Part shown: positions 45,372 to 57,144 of the stretch, piece by piece | How positions within the stretch are numbered: the stretch's first letter is position 1 | Layout of the letters: every line of letters begins with the position of its first letter | From: Auanema rhodensis | Lineage: Eukaryota > Nematoda > Chromadorea > Rhabditida > Rhabditidae | Length of the DNA stretch: 64,000 bases | Direction of reading: 5' to 3' | NCBI GenBank assembly: GCA_964057225.1 | Contig: OZ059894.1 | Span: forward strand, 7,388,131 to 7,452,130 | Position numbers and translations under genes: made by a program | Notes under the pieces: model-generated | Seen by the model: the letters and a program-made list of their open reading frames with translations, nothing else | What the model was told of the DNA's origin: nothing | Databases searched by the model: none

Positions 45372-45443
45372 TGCCGAATGGTCTAGGGGTATGATTCTCG
45401 CTTTGGGTGCGAGAGGTCCCGGGTTCAAATCCCGGTTCGGCCC
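45372..45443 (+). tRNA. tRNA-Pro (UGG), array gene 33, variant position 1
   Basis: Reads TGCCGAA at the 5' end: G1 is T, so the first acceptor pair is lost. RNase P processing could be affected. Trailer AAAATTTT. Next gene 253 bp on. Confidence 0.88.
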
Positions 45444-45624
45444 AAAATTTTGCTTTCTTTTGTTTCAGAAACAGTTTTGATAAAGCTTTCAGTTTCGGAA
45501 CTTCTCTCAAATCCTTTCATTGGATATATTCTGGTAAAAAGGTCTAGGCTTATGGTTACGTTGTTCGGATGCATCAGGAATAGACGGCGGATCTCTTGTG
45601 AGATGATATACTTTGAGATAATGT

Positions 45625-45696
45625 GGCCGAATGGTCTAGGGGTATGATTCTCGCTTTGGGTGCGAGAGGTCCCGGGTTCAAATCCCGGTTCGACCC
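45625..45696 (+). tRNA. tRNA-Pro (UGG), array gene 34, variant 3' acceptor
   Basis: The 3' strand reads TTCGACCC (G to A), producing a C-A mismatch in the acceptor stem. Trailer AAAATTTT. Next gene 253 bp on. Confidence 0.9.
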
Positions 45697-45877
45697 AAAA
45701 TTTTGCTTTCTTTTGTTTCAGAAACAGTTTTGATAAAGCTTTCAGTTTCGGAACTTCTCTCAAATCCTTTCATTGGATATATTCTGGTAAAAAGGTCTAG
45801 GCTTATGGTTACGTTGTTTGGATGCATCAGGAATAGACGGCGGATCTCTTGTGAGATCATATTCTAGGAGATAATGT

Positions 45878-45949
45878 GGCCGAATGGTCTAGGGGTATGA
45901 TTCTCGCTTTGGGTGCGAGAGGTCCCGGGTTCAAATCCCGGTTCGGCCC
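45878..45949 (+). tRNA. tRNA-Pro (UGG), array gene 35
   Basis: Consensus body; trailer AAAATTTT. Next gene 253 bp on. Confidence 0.96.
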
Positions 45950-46130
45950 AAAATTTTGCTTTCTTTTGTTTCAGAAACAGTTTTGATAAAGCTTTCCGTT
46001 TCGGAACTTCTCTCAAATCCTTTCATTGGATATATTCTGGTAAAAAGGTCTAGGCTTATGGTTACGTTGTTTGGATGCATCAGGAATAGACGGCGGATCT
46101 CTTGTGAGATCATATTCTAGGAGATAATGT

Positions 46131-46202
46131 GGCCGAATGGTCTAGGGGTATGATTCTCGCTTTGGGTGCGAGAGGTCCCGGGTTCAAATCCCGGTTCGGC
46201 CC
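46131..46202 (+). tRNA. tRNA-Pro (UGG), array gene 36
   Basis: Consensus body; trailer AAACTTTT. Next gene 374 bp on. Confidence 0.96.
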
Positions 46203-46504
46203 AAACTTTTGCTTTCTTTTTTTCAGAAACAGTTTTGATAAAGCTTTCAGTTTCGGAACTTCTCTCAAATCCTTTCTTTGGATAATTTCCGGTACAAAGG
46301 TCTAGGCTTATGGTTACGTTGTTTGGATGCATCAGGAATAGACGGCGGATCTCTTGTGAGATCATATTCTTGGAGATAATGTCGATTGGACATTGTTTCT
46401 TGGATATATTGTGATAAAAAGGTCCAAGCTTATGATTACGTTGTTCGGATGCATCAGGAATAGACGGCGGATCTCTTGTGAGATGATATTCTGGGAGATA
46501 ATGT

Positions 46505-46576
46505 GGCCGAATGGTCTAGGGGTATGATTCTCGCTTTGGGTGCGAGAGGTCCCGGGTTCAAATCCCGGTTCGGCCC
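46505..46576 (+). tRNA. tRNA-Pro (UGG), array gene 37
   Basis: Consensus body; leader CTGGGAGATAATGT; trailer AAACTTTT. Next gene 617 bp on. Confidence 0.96.
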
Positions 46577-47121
46577 AAACTTTTGCTTTCTTTTGTTTCA
46601 GAAACAGTTTTGATAAAGCTTTCAGTTTCGGAACTTCTCTCAAATCCTTTCATTGGATATATTCTGGTAAAAAGGTCTAGGCTTATGGTTACGTTGTTTG
46701 GATGCATCAGGAATAGACGGCGGATCTCTTGTGAGATGATATACTTTGAGATAATGTCGATTGGACATTGTTTCTTGGATATATTGTGATAAAAAGCTCC
46801 AAGCTTATGATTACCGTGTTTGGATGCATCAGGAATAGACGGCGGATCTCTTGTGAGATCATATTCTAGGAGATAATGTCGATTAGACATTGTTTCTTGG
46901 ATATATTGTGATAAAAAGCTCCAAGCTTATGATTACCGTGTTTGGATGCATCAGGAATAGACGGCAGATCTCTTGTGAGATCATATTCTAGGAGATAATG
47001 TCGATTGGACATTGTTTCTTGGATATATTGTGAAAAAAGGTCCAAGCTTATGATTAGCTTGTTTGGATGCATAAGGGATAGACGGCGTTCTCTTGTGAGA
47101 TGATATTCTAGGAGATAATGT

Positions 47122-47193
47122 GGCCGAATGGTCTAGGGGTATGATTCTCGCTTTGGGTGCGAGAGGTCCCGGGTTCAAATCCCGGTTCGGCCC
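47122..47193 (+). tRNA. tRNA-Pro (UGG), array gene 38
   Basis: Consensus body; trailer AAACTTTT. Next gene 616 bp on. Confidence 0.96.
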
Positions 47194-47737
47194 AAACTTT
47201 TGCTTTCTTTTGTTTCAGAAACAGTTTTGATAAAGCTTTCAGTTTCGGAACTTCTCTCAAATCCTTTCATTGGATATATTCTGGTAAAAAGGTCTAGGCT
47301 TATGGTTACGTTGTTTGGATGCATCAGGAATAGACGGCGGATCTCTTGTGAGATGATATACTTTGAGATAATGTCGATTGGACATTGTTTCTTGGATATA
47401 TTGTGAAAAAAGCTCCAAGCTTATGATTACCGTGTTTGGATGCATCAGGAATAGACGGCAGATCTCTTGTGAGATCATATTCTAACAGATAATGTCGATT
47501 GAACATTGTTTCTTGGATATATTGTGAAAAAAGGTCCAAGCTTATGATTACCGTGTTTGGATGCATCAGGAATAGACGGCAGATCTCTTGTGAGATCATA
47601 TTCTAGGAGATAATGTCGATTGGACATTGTTTCTTGGATATATTGTGATAAAAAGCTCCAAGCTTATGATTAGCTTGTTTGGATGCATAAGGGATAGACG
47701 GCGTTCTCTTGTGAGATGATATTCTAGGAGATAATGT

Positions 47738-47809
47738 GGCCGAATGGTCTAGGGGTATGATTCTCGCTTTGGGTGCGAGAGGTCCCGGGTTCAAATCCCG
47801 GTTCGGCCC
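47738..47809 (+). tRNA. tRNA-Pro (UGG), array gene 39
   Basis: Consensus body; trailer AAACTTTT. Next gene 253 bp on. Confidence 0.96.
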
Positions 47810-47990
47810 AAACTTTTGCTTTCTTTTGTTTCAGAAACAGTTTTGATAAAGCTTTCCGTTTCGGAACTTCTCTCAAATCCTTTCATTGGATATATTCTGG
47901 TAAAAAGGTCTAGGCTTATGGTTACGTTGTTTGGATGCATCAGGAATAGACGGCGGATCTCTTGTGAGATCATATTCTAGGAGATAATGT

Positions 47991-48062
47991 GGCCGAATGG
48001 TCTAGGGGTATGATTCTCGCTTTGGGTGCGAGAGGTCCCGGGTTCAAATCCCGGTTCGGCCC
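47991..48062 (+). tRNA. tRNA-Pro (UGG), array gene 40
   Basis: Consensus body; trailer AAACTTTT. Next gene 496 bp on. Confidence 0.96.
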
Positions 48063-48486
48063 AAACTTTTGCTTTCTTTTGTTTCAGAAACAGTTTTGAT
48101 AAAGCTTTCAGTTTCGGAACTTCTCTCAAATCCTTTCTTTGGATAATTTCCGGTGAAAAGGTCTAGGCTTATGGTTACGTTGTTTTTATGCATCAGGAAT
48201 ATACGGCGGATCTCTTGTGAGATGATATTCTAGGAGATAATGTCGATTGGACATTGTTTCTTGGATATATTGTGATAAAAAACTCCAAGCTTATGATTAC
48301 CGTGTTTGGATGCATCAGGAATAGACGGCAGATCTCTTGTGAGATCATATTCTAACAGATAATGTCGATTGGACATTGTTTCTTGGATATATTGTGAAAA
48401 AAGGTCCAAGCTTATGATTACCGTGTTTGGATGCATCAGGAATAGACGGCGGATCTCTTGTGAGATGATATTCTGGGAGATAATGT

Positions 48487-48558
48487 GGCCGAATGGTCTA
48501 GGGGTATGATTCTCGCTTTGGGTGCGAGAGGTCCCGGGTTCAAATCCCGGTTCGGCCC
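48487..48558 (+). tRNA. tRNA-Pro (UGG), array gene 41, terminator variant
   Basis: Consensus body, but the trailer is AAACGTTTGC, so the first T4 is broken. The next T4 is 9 nt further on, in CTTTCTTTTG. Next gene 617 bp on. Confidence 0.95.
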
Positions 48559-49103
48559 AAACGTTTGCTTTCTTTTGTTTCAGAAACAGTTTTGATAAAG
48601 CTTTCAGTTTCGGAACTTCTCTCAAATCCTTTCTTTGGATAATTTCCGGTAAAAAGGTCTAGTCTTATGGTTACGTTGTTTGGATGCATCAGGAATAGAC
48701 GGCGGATCTCTTGTGAGATGATATACTTTGAGATAATGTCGATTGGACATTGTTTCTTGGATATATTGTGATAAAAAGCTCCAAGCTTATGATTACCGTG
48801 TTTGGATGCATCAGGAATAGACGGCGGATCTCTTGTGAGATCATATTCTAGGAGATAATGTCGATTAGACATTGTTTCTTGGATATATTGTGATAAAAAG
48901 CTCCAAGCTTATGATTACCGTGTTTGGATGCATCAGGAATAGACGGCAGATCTCTTGTGAGATCATATTCTAGGAGATAATGTCGATTGGACATTGTTTC
49001 TTGGATATATTGTGAAAAAAGGTCCAAGCTTATGATTAGCTTGTTTGGATGCATAAGGGATAGACGGCGTTCTCTTGTGAGATGATATTCTAGGAGATAA
49101 TGT

Positions 49104-49175
49104 GGCCGAATGGTCTAGGGGTATGATTCTCGCTTTGGGTGCGAGAGGTCCCGGGTTCAAATCCCGGTTCGGCCC
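49104..49175 (+). tRNA. tRNA-Pro (UGG), array gene 42
   Basis: Consensus body; trailer AAACTTTT. Next gene 495 bp on. Confidence 0.96.
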
Positions 49176-49598
49176 AAACTTTTGCTTTCTTTTGTTTCAG
49201 AAACAGTTTTGATAAAGCTTTCAGTTTCGGAACTTCTCTCAAATCCTTTCTTTGGATAATTTCCGGTAAAAAGGTCTAGTCTTATGGTTACGTTGTTTGG
49301 ATGCATCAGGAATAGACGGCGGATCTCTTGTGAGATGATATACTTTGAGATAATGTCGATTGGACATTGTTTCTTGGATATATTGTGAAAAAAGCTCCAA
49401 GCTTATGATTACCGTGTTTGGATGCATCAGGAATAGACGGCAGATCTCTTGTGAGATCATATTCTAACAGATAATGTCGATTGGACATTGTTTCTTGGAT
49501 ATATTGTGAAAAAAGGTCCAAGCTTATGATTACCGTGTTTGGATGCATCAGGAATAGACGGCGGATCTCTTGTGAGATGATATTCTGGGAGATAATGT

Positions 49599-49670
49599 GG
49601 CCGAATGGTCTAGGGGTATGATTCTCGCTTTGGGTGCGAGAGGTCCCGGGTTCAAATCCCGGTTCGGCCC
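49599..49670 (+). tRNA. tRNA-Pro (UGG), array gene 43
   Basis: Consensus body; leader CTGGGAGATAATGT. 1112 bp from genes 41 and 45. Next gene 617 bp on. Confidence 0.96.
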
Positions 49671-50215
49671 AAACTTTTGCTTTCTTTTGTTTCAGAAACA
49701 GTTTTGATAAAGCTTTCAGTTTCGGAACTTCTCTCAAATCCTTTCATTGGATATATTCTGGTAAAAAGGTCTAGGCTTATGGTTACGTTGTTTGGATGCA
49801 TCAGGAATAGACGGCGGATCTCTTGTGAGATAATATACTTTGAGATAATGTCGATTGGACATTGTTTCTTGGATATATTGTGATAAAAAGCTCCAAGCTT
49901 ATGATTACCGTGTTTGGATGCATCAGGAATAGACGGCGGATCTCTTGTGAGATCATATTCTAGGAGATAATGTCGATTAGACATTGTTTCTTGGATATAT
50001 TGTGATAAAAAGCTCCAAGCTTGTGATTACCGTGTTTGGATGCATCAGGAATAGACGGCAGATCTCTTGTGAGATCATATTCTAGGAGATAATGTCGATT
50101 GGACATTGTTTCTTGGATATATTGTGAAAAAAGGTCCAAGCTTATGATTAGTTTGTTTGGATGCATAAGGGATAGACGGCGTTCTCTTGTGAGATGATAT
50201 TCTAGGAGATAATGT

Positions 50216-50287
50216 GGCCGAATGGTCTAGGGGTATGATTCTCGCTTTGGGTGCGAGAGGTCCCGGGTTCAAATCCCGGTTCGGCCC
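50216..50287 (+). tRNA. tRNA-Pro (UGG), array gene 44
   Basis: Consensus body; trailer AAACTTTT. 1112 bp from genes 42 and 46. Next gene 495 bp on. Confidence 0.96.
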
Positions 50288-50710
50288 AAACTTTTGCTTT
50301 CTTTTGTTTCAGAAACAGTTTTGATAAAGCTTTCAGTTTCGGAACTTCTCTCAAATCCTTTCTTTGGATAATTTCCGGTAAAAAGGTCTAGTCTTATGGT
50401 TACGTTGTTTGGATGCATCAGGAATAGACGGCGGATCTCTTGTGAGATGATATACTTTGAGATAATGTCGATTGGACATTGTTTCTTGGATATATTGTGA
50501 AAAAAGCTCCAAGCTTATGATTACCGTGTTTGGATGCATCAGGAATAGACGGCAGATCTCTTGTGAGATCATATTCTAACAGATAATGTCGATTGGACAT
50601 TGTTTCTTGGATATATTGTGAAAAAAGGTCCAAGCTTATGATTACCGTGTTTGGATGCATCAGGAATAGACGGCGGATCTCTTGTGAGATGATATTCTGG
50701 GAGATAATGT

Positions 50711-50782
50711 GGCCGAATGGTCTAGGGGTATGATTCTCGCTTTGGGTGCGAGAGGTCCCGGGTTCAAATCCCGGTTCGGCCC
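50711..50782 (+). tRNA. tRNA-Pro (UGG), array gene 45
   Basis: Consensus body; trailer AAACTTTT. Next gene 617 bp on. Confidence 0.96.
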
Positions 50783-51327
50783 AAACTTTTGCTTTCTTTT
50801 GTTTCAGAAACAGTTTTGATAAAGCTTTCAGTTTCGGAACTTCTCTCAAATCCTTTCATTGGATATATTCTGGTAAAAAGGTCTAGGCTTATGGTTACGT
50901 TGTTTGGATGCATCAGGAATAGACGGCGGATCTCTTGTGAGATGATATACTTTGAGATAATGTCGATTGGACATTGTTTCTTGGATATATTGTGATAAAA
51001 AGCTCCAAGCTTATGATTACCGTGTTTGGATGCATCAGGAATAGACGGCGGATCTCTTGTGAGATCATATTCTAGGAGATAATGTCGATTAGACATTGTT
51101 TCTTGGATATATTGTGATAAAAAGCTCCAAGCTTGTGATTACCGTGTTTGGATGCATCAGGAATAGACGGCAGATCTCTTGTGAGATCATATTCTAGGAG
51201 ATAATGTCGATTGGACATTGTTTCTTGGATATATTGTGAAAAAAGGTCCAAGCTTATGATTAGCTTGTTTGGATGCATAAGGGATAGACGGCGTTCTCTT
51301 GTGAGATGATATTCTAGGAGATAATGT

Positions 51328-51399
51328 GGCCGAATGGTCTAGGGGTATGATTCTCGCTTTGGGTGCGAGAGGTCCCGGGTTCAAATCCCGGTTCGGCCC
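51328..51399 (+). tRNA. tRNA-Pro (UGG), array gene 46
   Basis: Consensus body; trailer AAACTTTT. Next gene 374 bp on. Confidence 0.96.
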
Positions 51400-51701
51400 A
51401 AACTTTTGCTTTCTTTTGTTTCAGAAACAGTTTTGATAAAGCTTTCCGTTTCGGAACTTCTCTCAAATCCTTTCATTGGATATATTCTGGTAAAAAGGTC
51501 TAGGCTTATGGTTACGTTGTTTGGATGCATCAGGAATAGACGGCGGATCTCTTGTGAGATGATATACTTTGAGATAATGTCGATTGGACATTGTTTCTTG
51601 GATATATTGTGAAAAAAGCTCCAAGCTTATGATTACCGTGTTTGGATGCATAAGGGATAGACGGCGGATCTCTTCTGAGATGATATTCTAGGAGATAATG
51701 T

Positions 51702-51773
51702 GGCCGAATGGTCTAGGGGTATGATTCTCGCTTTGGGTGCGAGAGGTCCCGGGTTCAAATCCCGGTTCGGCCC
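51702..51773 (+). tRNA. tRNA-Pro (UGG), array gene 47
   Basis: Consensus body; trailer AAACTTTT. Next gene 252 bp on, through a tail whose GGCTTATGATTAGC is a hybrid of the two module types. Confidence 0.96.
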
Positions 51774-51953
51774 AAACTTTTGCTTTCTTTTGTTTCAGAA
51801 ACAGTTTTGATAAAGCTTTCAGTTTCGGAACTTCTCTCAAATCCTTTCTTTCGATAATTTCCGGTAAAAAGGTCTAGGCTTATGATTAGCTTGTTTGGAT
51901 GCATAAGGGATAGACGGCGTTCTCTTGTGAGATGATATTCTAGGAGATAATGT

Positions 51954-52025
51954 GGCCGAATGGTCTAGGGGTATGATTCTCGCTTTGGGTGCGAGAGGTC
52001 CCGGGTTCAAATCCCGGTTCGGCCC
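51954..52025 (+). tRNA. tRNA-Pro (UGG), array gene 48
   Basis: Consensus body; trailer GAACTTTT. Next gene 253 bp on; it opens a run of six 253-bp steps. Confidence 0.96.
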
Positions 52026-52206
52026 GAACTTTTGCTTTCTTTTGTTTCAGAAACAGTTTTGATAAAGCTTTCAGTTTCGGAACTTCTCTCAAATCCTTTC
52101 ATTTTATATATTCTGGTAAAAAGGTCTAGGCTTATGGTTACGTTGTTCGGATGCATCAGGAATAGACGGCGGATCTCTTGTGAGATGATATACTTTGAGA
52201 TAATGT

Positions 52207-52278
52207 GGCCGAATGGTCTAGGGGTATGATTCTCGCTTTGGGTGCGAGAGGTCCCGGGTTCAAATCCCGGTTCGGCCC
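52207..52278 (+). tRNA. tRNA-Pro (UGG), array gene 49
   Basis: Consensus body; leader TTTGAGATAATGT; trailer AAAATTTT. Next gene 253 bp on. Confidence 0.96.
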
Positions 52279-52459
52279 AAAATTTTGCTTTCTTTTGTTT
52301 CAGAAACAGTTTTGATAAAGCTTTCAGTTTCGGAACTTCTCTCAAATCCTTTCATTGGATATATTCTGGTAAAAAAGTCTAGGCTTATGGTTACGTTGTT
52401 TGGATGCATCAGGAATAGACGGCGGATCTCTTGTGAGATGATATACTTTGAGATAATGT

Positions 52460-52531
52460 GGCCGAATGGTCTAGGGGTATGATTCTCGCTTTGGGTGCGA
52501 GAGGTCCCGGGTTCAAATCCCGGTTCGGCCC
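52460..52531 (+). tRNA. tRNA-Pro (UGG), array gene 50
   Basis: Consensus body; trailer AAAATTTT. Next gene 253 bp on. Confidence 0.96.
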
Positions 52532-52712
52532 AAAATTTTGCTTTCTTTTGTTTCAGAAACAGTTTTGATAAAGCTTTCAGTTTCGGAACTTCTCTCAAAT
52601 CCTTTCATTGGATATATTCTGGTAAAAAGGCCTAGGCTTATGGTTACGTTGTTTGGATGCATCAGGAATAGACGGCGGATCTCTTGTGAGATGATATACT
52701 TTGAGATAATGT

Positions 52713-52784
52713 GGCCGAATGGTCTAGGGGTATGATTCTCGCTTTGGGTGCGAGAGGTCCCGGGTTCAAATCCCGGTTCGGCCC
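52713..52784 (+). tRNA. tRNA-Pro (UGG), array gene 51
   Basis: Consensus body; trailer AAAATTTT. Next gene 253 bp on. Confidence 0.96.
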
Positions 52785-52965
52785 AAAATTTTGCTTTCTT
52801 TTGTTTCAGAAACAGTTTTGATAAAGCTTTCAGTTTCGGAACTTCTCTCAAATCCTTTCATTGGATATATTCTGGTAAAAAGGTCTAGGCTTATGGTTAC
52901 GTTGTTTGGATGCATCAGGAATAGACGGCGGATCTCTTGTGAGATCATATTCTAGGAGATAATGT

Positions 52966-53037
52966 GGCCGAATGGTCTAGGGGTATGATTCTCGCTTTGG
53001 GTGCGAGAGGTCCCGGGTTCAAATCCCGGTTCGGCCC
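52966..53037 (+). tRNA. tRNA-Pro (UGG), array gene 52
   Basis: Consensus body; trailer AAAATTTT. Next gene 253 bp on. Confidence 0.96.
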
Positions 53038-53218
53038 AAAATTTTGCTTTCTTTTGTTTCAGAAACAGTTTTGATAAAGCTTTCCGTTTCGGAACTTCTC
53101 TCAAATCCTTTCATTGGATATATTCTGGTAAAAAGGTCTAGGCTTATGGTTACGTTGTTTGGATGCATCAGGAATAGACGGCGGATCTCTTGTGAGATCA
53201 TATTCTAGGAGATAATGT

Positions 53219-53290
53219 GGCCGAATGGTCTAGGGGTATGATTCTCGCTTTGGGTGCGAGAGGTCCCGGGTTCAAATCCCGGTTCGGCCC
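53219..53290 (+). tRNA. tRNA-Pro (UGG), array gene 53
   Basis: Consensus body; trailer AAACTTTT. Next gene 496 bp on. Confidence 0.96.
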
Positions 53291-53714
53291 AAACTTTTGC
53301 TTTCTTTTGTTTCAGAAACAGTTTTGATAAAGCTTTCAGTTTCGGAACTTCTCTCAAATCCTTTCTTTGGATAATTTCCGGTAAAAAGGTCTAGGCTTAT
53401 GGTTACGTTGTTTGGATGCATCAGGAATAGACGGCGGATCTCTTGTGAGATGATATTCTAGGAGATAATGTCGATTGGACATTGTTTCTTGGATATATTG
53501 TGATAAAAAGCTCCAAGCTTATGATTACCGTGTTTGGATGCATCAGGAATAGACGGCAGATCTCTTGTGAGATCATATTCTAACAGATAATGTCGATTGG
53601 ACATTGTTTCTTGGATATATTGTGAAAAAAGGTCCAAGCTTATGATTACCGTGTTTGGATGCATCAGGAATAGACGGCGGATCTCTTGTGAGATGATATT
53701 CTGGGAGATAATGT

Positions 53715-53786
53715 GGCCGAATGGTCTAGGGGTATGATTCTCGCTTTGGGTGCGAGAGGTCCCGGGTTCAAATCCCGGTTCGGCCC
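53715..53786 (+). tRNA. tRNA-Pro (UGG), array gene 54
   Basis: Consensus body; leader CTGGGAGATAATGT; trailer AAACTTTT. Next gene 617 bp on. Confidence 0.96.
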
Positions 53787-54331
53787 AAACTTTTGCTTTC
53801 TTTTGTTTCAGAAACAGTTTTGATAAAGCTTTCAGTTTCGCAACTTCTCTCAAATCCTTTCATTGGATATATTCTGGTAAAAAGGTCTAGGCTTATGGTT
53901 ACGTTGTTTGGATGCATCAGGAATAGACGGCGGATCTCTTGTGAGATGATATACTTTGAGATAATGTCGATTGGACATTGTTTCTTGGATATATTGTGAT
54001 AAAAAGCTCCAAGCTTATGATTACCGTGTTTGGATGCATCAGGAATAGACGGCGGATCTCTTGTGAGATCATATTCTAGGAGATAATGTCGATTAGACAT
54101 TGTTTCTTGGATATATTGTGATAAAAAGCTCCAAGCTTATGATTACCGTGTTTGGATGCATCAGGAATAGACGGCAGATCTCTTGTGAGATCATATTCTA
54201 GGAGATAATGTCGATTGGACATTGTTTCTTGGATATATTGTGAAAAAAGGTCCAAGCTTATGATTAGCTTGTTTGGATGCATAAGGGATAGACGGCGTTC
54301 TCTTGTGAGATGATATTCTAGGAGATAATGT

Positions 54332-54403
54332 GGCCGAATGGTCTAGGGGTATGATTCTCGCTTTGGGTGCGAGAGGTCCCGGGTTCAAATCCCGGTTCGG
54401 CCC
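54332..54403 (+). tRNA. tRNA-Pro (UGG), array gene 55
   Basis: Consensus body; trailer AAACTTTT. Next gene 373 bp on. Confidence 0.96.
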
Positions 54404-54704
54404 AAACTTTTGCTTTCTTTTGTTTCAGAAACAGTTTTGATAAAGCTTTCAGTTTCGGAACTTCTCTCAAATCCTTTCTTTGGATAATTTCCGGTAAAAA
54501 GGTCTAGTCTTATGGTTACGTTGTTTGGATGCATCAGGAATAGACGGCGGATCTCTTGTGAGATGATATACTTTCAGATAATGTCGATTGGACATTGTTT
54601 CTTGGATATATTGTGAAAAAAGGTCCAAGCTTATGATTAGCTTGTTTGGATGCATAAGGGATAGACGGCGTTCTCTTGTGAGATGATATTCTAGGAGATA
54701 ATGT

Positions 54705-54776
54705 GGCCGAATGGTCTAGGGGTATGATTCTCGCTTTGGGTGCGAGAGGTCCCGGGTTCAAATCCCGGTTCGGCCC
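54705..54776 (+). tRNA. tRNA-Pro (UGG), array gene 56
   Basis: Consensus body; trailer AAACTTTT; downstream flank has GATGAAGCTTTCACATTCGG, unlike its neighbours. Next gene 253 bp on. Confidence 0.96.
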
Positions 54777-54957
54777 AAACTTTTGCTTTCTTTTGTTTCA
54801 GAAACAGTTTTGATGAAGCTTTCACATTCGGAACTTCTCTCAAATCCTTTCTTTGGATAATTTCCGGTAAAAAGGTCTAGGCTTATGGTTACGTTGTTTG
54901 GATGCATCAGGAATAGACGGCGGATCTCTTGTGAGATCATATTCTAGGAGATAATGC

Positions 54958-55029
54958 GGCCGAATGGTCTAGGGGTATGATTCTCGCTTTGGGTGCGAGA
55001 GGTCCCGGGTTCAAATCCCGGTTCGGCCC
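54958..55029 (+). tRNA. tRNA-Pro (UGG), array gene 57
   Basis: Consensus body; leader ATGC as in genes 24 and 32; trailer AAAATTTT. Next gene 253 bp on. Confidence 0.96.
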
Positions 55030-55210
55030 AAAATTTTGCTTTCTTTTGTTTCAGAAACAGTTTTGATAAAGCTTTCCGTTTCGGAACTTCTCTCAAATCC
55101 TTTCATTGGATATATTCTGGTAAAAAGGTCTAGGCTTATGGTTACTTTGTTTGGATGCATCAGGAATAGACGGCGGATCTCTTGTGAGATCATATTCTAG
55201 GAGATAATGT

Positions 55211-55282
55211 GGCCGAATGGTCTAGGGGTATGATTCTCGCTTTGGGTGCGAGAGGTCCCGGGTTCAAATCCCGGTTCGGCCC
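55211..55282 (+). tRNA. tRNA-Pro (UGG), array gene 58
   Basis: Consensus body; trailer AAACTTTT. Partner of gene 61 at 1366 bp. Next gene 496 bp on. Confidence 0.96.
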
Positions 55283-55706
55283 AAACTTTTGCTTTCTTTT
55301 GTTTCAGAAACAGTTTTGATAAAGCTTTCAGTTTCGGAACTTCTCTCAAATCCTTTCTTTGGATAATTTCCGGTAAAAAGGTCTAGGCTTATGGTTACGT
55401 TGTTTGGATGCATCAGGAATAGACGGCGGATCTCTTGTGAGATGATATTCTAGGAGATAATGTCGATTGGACATTGTTTCTTGGATATATTATGATAAAA
55501 AGCTCCAAGCTTATGATTACCGTGTTTGGATGCATCAGGAATAGACGGCAGATCTCTTGTGAGATCATATTCTAACAGATAATGTCGATTGGACATTGTT
55601 TCTTGGATATATTGTGAAAAAAGGTCCAAGCTTATGATTACCGTGTTTGGATGCATCAGGAATAGACGGCGGATCTCTTGTGAGATGATATTCTGGGAGA
55701 TAATGT

Positions 55707-55778
55707 GGCCGAATGGTCTAGGGGTATGATTCTCGCTTTGGGTGCGAGAGGTCCCGGGTTCAAATCCCGGTTCGGCCC
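55707..55778 (+). tRNA. tRNA-Pro (UGG), array gene 59
   Basis: Consensus body; leader CTGGGAGATAATGT. Partner of gene 62. Next gene 617 bp on. Confidence 0.96.
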
Positions 55779-56323
55779 AAACTTTTGCTTTCTTTTGTTT
55801 CAGAAACAGTTTTGATAAAGCTTTCAGTTTCGGAACTTCTCTCAAATCCTTTCATTGGATATATTCTGGTAAAAAGGTCTAGGCTTATGGTTACGTTGTT
55901 TGGATGCATCAGGAATAGACGGCGGATCTCTTGTGAGATGATATACTTTGAGATAATGTCGATTGGACATTGTTTCTTGGATATATTGTGATAAAAAGCT
56001 CCAAGCTTATGATTACCGTGTTTGGATGCATCAGGAATAGACGGCGGATCTCTTGTGAGATCATATTCTAGGAGATAATGTCGATTAGACATTGTTTCTT
56101 GGATATATTGTGATAAAAAGCTCCAAGCTTATGATTACCGTGTTTGGATGCATCAGGAATAGACGGCAGATCTCTTGTGAGATCATATTCTAGGAGATAA
56201 TGTCGATTGGACATTGTTTCTTGGATATATTGTGAAAAAAGGTCCAAGCTTATGATTAGCTTGTTTGGATGCATAAGGGATAGACGGCGTTCTCTTGTGA
56301 GATGATATTCTAGGAGATAATGT

Positions 56324-56395
56324 GGCCGAATGGTCTAGGGGTATGATTCTCGCTTTGGGTGCGAGAGGTCCCGGGTTCAAATCCCGGTTCGGCCC
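56324..56395 (+). tRNA. tRNA-Pro (UGG), array gene 60
   Basis: Consensus body; trailer AAAATTTT. Next gene 253 bp on. Confidence 0.96.
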
Positions 56396-56576
56396 AAAAT
56401 TTTGCTTTCTTTTGTTTCAGAAACAGTTTTGATAAAGCTTTCCGTTTCGGAACTTCTCTCAAATCCTTTCATTGGATATATTCTGGTAAAAAGGTCTAGG
56501 CTTATGGTTACTTTGTTTGGATGCATCAGGAATAGACGGCGGATCTCTTGTGAGATCATATTCTAAGAGATAATGT

Positions 56577-56648
56577 GGCCGAATGGTCTAGGGGTATGAT
56601 TCTCGCTTTGGGTGCGAGAGGTCCCGGGTTCAAATCCCGGTTCGGCCC
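56577..56648 (+). tRNA. tRNA-Pro (UGG), array gene 61
   Basis: Consensus body; leader CTAAGAGATAATGT; trailer AAACTTTT. Next gene 496 bp on. Confidence 0.96.
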
Positions 56649-57072
56649 AAACTTTTGCTTTCTTTTGTTTCAGAAACAGTTTTGATAAAGCTTTCAGTTT
56701 CGGAACTTCTCTCAAATCCTTTCTTTGGATAATTTCCGGTAAAAAGGTCTAGGCTTATGGTTACGTTGTTTGGATGCATCAGGAATAGACGGCGGATCTC
56801 TTGTGAGATGATATTCTAGGAGATAATGTCGATTGGACATTGTTTCTTGCATATATTGTGATAAAAAGCTCCAAGCTTATGATTACCGTGTTTGGATGCA
56901 TCAGGAATAGACGGCAGATCTCTTGTGAGATCATATTCTAACAGATAATGTCGATTGGACATTGTTTCTTGGATATATTGTGAAAAAAGGTCCAAGCTTA
57001 TGATTACCGTGTTTGGATGCATCAGGAATAGACGGCGGATCTCTTGTGAGATGATATTCTGGGAGATAATGT

Positions 57073-57144
57073 GGCCGAATGGTCTAGGGGTATGATTCTC
57101 GCTTTGGGTGCGAGAGGTCCCGGGTTCAAATCCCGGTTCGGCCC
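57073..57144 (+). tRNA. tRNA-Pro (UGG), array gene 62
   Basis: Consensus body; trailer AAACTTTT. Next gene 617 bp on. Confidence 0.96.

Larger units (their letters stand above)
48700..51330 (+). repeat. 1112-bp higher-order repeat, about 2.4 copies
   Basis: Gene pairs 41/42, 43/44 and 45/46 are spaced 1112 bp apart, and shared spacer variants (TCGATTAGACATTG, GCTTGTGATTACC, TCTAACAGATAATG) recur at the same step. Confidence 0.85.
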
